A stretch of DNA of 64,000 nt from Planctomycetota bacterium (GTDB lineage Bacteria; Planctomycetota; Phycisphaerae; UBA1845; PWPN01). The position numbers were made by a program, and so were the translations under genes. Positions 60,162-64,000 of the stretch are shown here, one piece after another (positions within the stretch are counted from its first letter, which is position 1; each line of letters opens with the position of its first letter). The stretch is taken from contig JAKPHF010000049.1 in NCBI GenBank assembly GCA_029550525.1, positions 62,001-126,000 of the forward strand, given 5' to 3'. Below the pieces are notes generated by a model. The model saw only the letters and a list, made by a program, of their open reading frames with translations. It was not told where the DNA came from and ran no database searches.

Positions 60162-60755
60162 ATGCCAAAGAAAGACGACGAATTGATGGCCTTGGCCGAC
60201 GTGTATGCGGATGCCCTGCTGCAGGCCGCGGACGAGAAAGGCGAGGCCGAGCGGGTGGCGGCCGAGTTCGCCGACCTGATCCGATACCTGGATCGCGACC
60301 GGGATTTCGAGCGGTTTCTCACGGCATCGAGCGTGGACGACGATCCGCGGCGGGATTCGCTGGAAAAGCTGTTCCGGGGGCGGATGTCCGACCTGCTGTT
60401 GAACTTGCTTCAGGTGCTCAACAATCGCGGGCGGCTAGATCTGGTTCGCGTGGTGTACCGCGCCGTTCAACTGCGGATGGAGCGACGGCACCATCAGCAG
60501 GAAGTCGTGGTCGAGACGGCCATGGCTCTGACTGACGACTTGCGGCAGGCGATCGTCAAGCACGTGGGCGAGTACATTGGCAAGGAGCCGCTGCTCATCG
60601 AGCGGGTCGTACCGGAGTTGATCGGAGGCGTGGTCATCCGGATCAACGACATTCAGATCGACGGCAGCGTTTCGTCACGCATCCGCACGCTGCGACAGAA
60701 GTTCAGCCGGCGGGCGGTGGTGGAAATTCCCAGTGGTCGAGGGGTCGAACTGTAG
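60162..60755 (+). CDS. atpH: ATP synthase subunit delta
   Basis: 197 residues, usual length about 180. Features: ADVYADALLQAADEKGEAER at the start, FERFLTASSVDDDPR, LLNLLQVLNNRGRLDLV, and the C-terminal PELIGGVVIRINDIQIDGSV (typically D-x-x-I-x-G-G-x-x-I). It caps the F1 head and binds subunit b. ATG 60162; homology begins a few residues on. Confidence 0.93.
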   Translation: MPKKDDELMALADVYADALLQAADEKGEAERVAAEFADLIRYLDRDRDFERFLTASSVDDDPRRDSLEKLFRGRMSDLLLNLLQVLNNRGRLDLVRVVYRAVQLRMERRHHQQEVVVETAMALTDDLRQAIVKHVGEYIGKEPLLIERVVPELIGGVVIRINDIQIDGSVSSRIRTLRQKFSRRAVVEIPSGRGVEL

Positions 60756-60888
60756 GGCATTGAATTCGAGCGGGCTTGTTTGCAGGCCAGCATGACAGCA
60801 GGCGAGCCGGCCCGGTGCGGGCTGGAGAGTTCCGGATGGAGCGACCGTCCGACTCGCCGAGAAGATCCAACTGATCAGGACAGAGTTC

Positions 60889-62553
<1,665 letters not shown>

Positions 62554-62666
62554 CGGTCGGAAGTGACGTAGCGGCGAGCGTGCGGCGTGCTGCGTCGCCG
62601 CCAGCCGCTATAGGCGGACGGCTCATCGGATCAGTTGGAGATCGACGACCCGACGGTTTTCACGGA

Positions 62667-64000
62667 ATGGCAGGACAATCGCCGGCATACCTGACCTCCG
62701 AGCAGTTTGATTCCCCGACGTTCGGCGCTCGAATGGCGGCCGGCGGGGCGGTCCTGGTGGTGCTGGCGGCAACGCTCCTGCAGATTTCCCGCATCGGCGG
62801 GCTCCAGCGAGAGAGCATCGCCAGCTTTGCCTACACGCAGGATGAGGCGTACGAGCAGCTGGTGATTGGCCGTGAACTGGCGGGCGTGGCGGGTTCGCGG
62901 TCCGAACGGTTCGGCGACGCGACGCCCCTGACAGCGTCGGCTTCGCCGGGCTGGTCGCTCCTGATGGCCGTGCTCCTGGGCTTGCGGGTTCTATCGCCGG
63001 AGGCCGGGCGAAGTCTGGATGAGATCGCCCTGGTACCGCTGGTGGTGAACCTGGGGGCGGCCGCCGTGCTGCTTATGCTCGCCGGGCATTTGGTGCGTCG
63101 CGAGATCCGCAGCGGCTTGTGGATGTTCGTGATCCTGGTGGGCATGGCCCTGCTGATCCCCGTGCCGCCGCTGGCGCTGACGGGCATGGAACACTTGGCG
63201 CACGCCGTGCTCTTGCTGGCGGCGGTGGGTGCCGGGCTGCGGGCGGCGGATTACGAGAAGGCCTCGGTCGGCAGGACACTGCTCGCGACGGTGCTGATCT
63301 TCCTCAGCGTTTCGCTGCGGTACGAAAGCCTGGCGGCGCTGCTGGGGTTGGTGCTGTGGGGCTGGATTCAGCGGCGCTCGGGACGACAGGTGTGGCCGTT
63401 GGCGGCGGGTATCGCCGCAGTAGCGGCCGTGAGCTTGCACCTGGTCCGTCACGGCGGATCGGTGCTGCCCAACCCCGTCCTGGTGCATCTGGGCACGGTG
63501 TTCGAGGGCGGCTGGCGGAATTGGCCCACGAGCGTGCTCGAGCACGCGATCGAAAACCTCAGCCGCGTTCGCGTGCCGTGGATGCTGTTGATCGTGGGCA
63601 CGGTGCTGCTGGCGGGTTGGCGCGGGCGGACGCATTCGCCGGACGTGTTCGAGCGGCGTCGCGTGGGTTGGCTGTTCGTGTTTGTGGTCGCGGCCACGTG
63701 CCACCTGCTGGTGGGCCCGACGGACACGGAGAGTTTTCGACACGTTGCGTACTTGATTCCGCTGGGCGTGGTGGCCATCGCTCAGGCTGCCGCAGCCGGC
63801 ACCGTCGAGGATCGCGGGCGCTCGGTTCAGCCGGCGGGCGAAGGGGTGACCGCGGATGAACGTTCGGCCGTGACAGCCGCGCCACAGCCGTGGCGACGAG
63901 GAGCCGGGCTGATCGCCGTGGCGGCACTCGTTTCGATGGGCCTGGTGGCGCTGCCGGCGATCGATGCATTTTTCGATGCATCGCAGGCGGCCCGAGACGC
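62667..64000 (+). CDS. Polytopic membrane protein, GT-C-like, cut by the window end
   Basis: At least 444 residues and open at 64000. It has about 10 membrane helices so far. The motifs fit GT-C/PMT-like lipid-sugar glycosyltransferases: YTQDEAYEQLVIGRELA in the first outer loop (acidic pair near the first helix), ASPGWSLLMAVLLGL, LTGMEHLAHAVLLL, and SLRYESLAALLGLVLWGW, similar to the 'TGMEtp...aRpEgl' pattern of that group. It starts 113 bases after atpA with no terminator between, where atpG is normally found. Confidence 0.65.
   Translation, partial: MAGQSPAYLTSEQFDSPTFGARMAAGGAVLVVLAATLLQISRIGGLQRESIASFAYTQDEAYEQLVIGRELAGVAGSRSERFGDATPLTASASPGWSLLMAVLLGLRVLSPEAGRSLDEIALVPLVVNLGAAAVLLMLAGHLVRREIRSGLWMFVILVGMALLIPVPPLALTGMEHLAHAVLLLAAVGAGLRAADYEKASVGRTLLATVLIFLSVSLRYESLAALLGLVLWGWIQRRSGRQVWPLAAGIAAVAAVSLHLVRHGGSVLPNPVLVHLGTVFEGGWRNWPTSVLEHAIENLSRVRVPWMLLIVGTVLLAGWRGRTHSPDVFERRRVGWLFVFVVAATCHLLVGPTDTESFRHVAYLIPLGVVAIAQAAAAGTVEDRGRSVQPAGEGVTADERSAVTAAPQPWRRGAGLIAVAALVSMGLVALPAIDAFFDASQAARD

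Overview
The window reads as a GC-rich chromosomal segment of a free-living planctomycete-type bacterium, most like the Phycisphaerae and relatives. This is inferred from gene style, because there is no rRNA here to place it. The clues are a secreted protein ending in dockerin-like D-x-D-x-D/N repeats, a prepilin-like H-X9-DG type protein (GFTLIEVL...), a Tat-exported Gfo/Idh/MocA oxidoreductase beside a xylose-isomerase-like TIM barrel, a DUF2723 membrane protein, an XrtA-type polysaccharide deacetylase, and intergenic gaps full of short dispersed repeats.

Layout. 0.1-9.9 kb: a secreted Ig-repeat/dockerin protein, a prepilin-like protein, an M16 metalloprotease, an enolase-superfamily OSBS/N-succinylamino-acid racemase and a PLP-dependent D-amino-acid lyase-like enzyme. 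10-29.3 kb: a large exopolysaccharide or cell-surface glycan locus with wecB, a WecA/MraY-type phosphotransferase, two unknown exported proteins, a Wzx flippase, a pyruvyl transferase, several GT2 and GT4 glycosyltransferases, a Wzy/O-antigen-ligase-like protein, a hexapeptide acyltransferase, a DUF2723 protein and a polysaccharide deacetylase. 29.5-31.7 kb: a sugar isomerase/oxidoreductase pair. 32.1-37.7 kb (minus strand): a compact type III-A-like CRISPR effector operon, cas10 (no HD domain) - csm2 - csm3 - csm4 - CARF effector - csx15, with no csm5, cas6, cas1/cas2 or CRISPR array in view. 38.3-47.9 kb: an SGNH hydrolase lipoprotein, a GH25 muramidase with Ig domains, glycyl-tRNA synthetase, an HdeD-like protein, a five-bladed-propeller glycosidase-like protein, and VOC and DoxX proteins. 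48.0-49.7 kb: tRNA-Pro(CGG) followed by a 1.6-kb AT-richer islet bounded by a second copy of the tRNA 3' end. 50-56.8 kb: DedA/YqaA, AMMECR1, GT2, a YbjQ-like protein, an undecaprenyl-phosphate sugar transferase and a TPR lipoprotein. 57.1-62.6 kb: the F-type ATP synthase operon atpZ/I-B-E-F-H-A. This is followed, where atpG would be expected, by a partial polytopic membrane protein that runs off the end of the window.

How it fits together. The sugar phosphotransferases (11.4 and 53.9 kb), flippase, polymerase and glycosyltransferases can together build, flip and polymerise a lipid-linked glycan, and the pyruvyl, acyl and deacetylase enzymes can modify it. The CRISPR operon has what it needs to sense RNA and make cyclic oligoadenylate (GGDD intact) and to respond through a CARF protein with a RelE-like C-terminus. 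Csx15 is probably the second messenger-binding component. It would have to borrow crRNAs from elsewhere in the genome.
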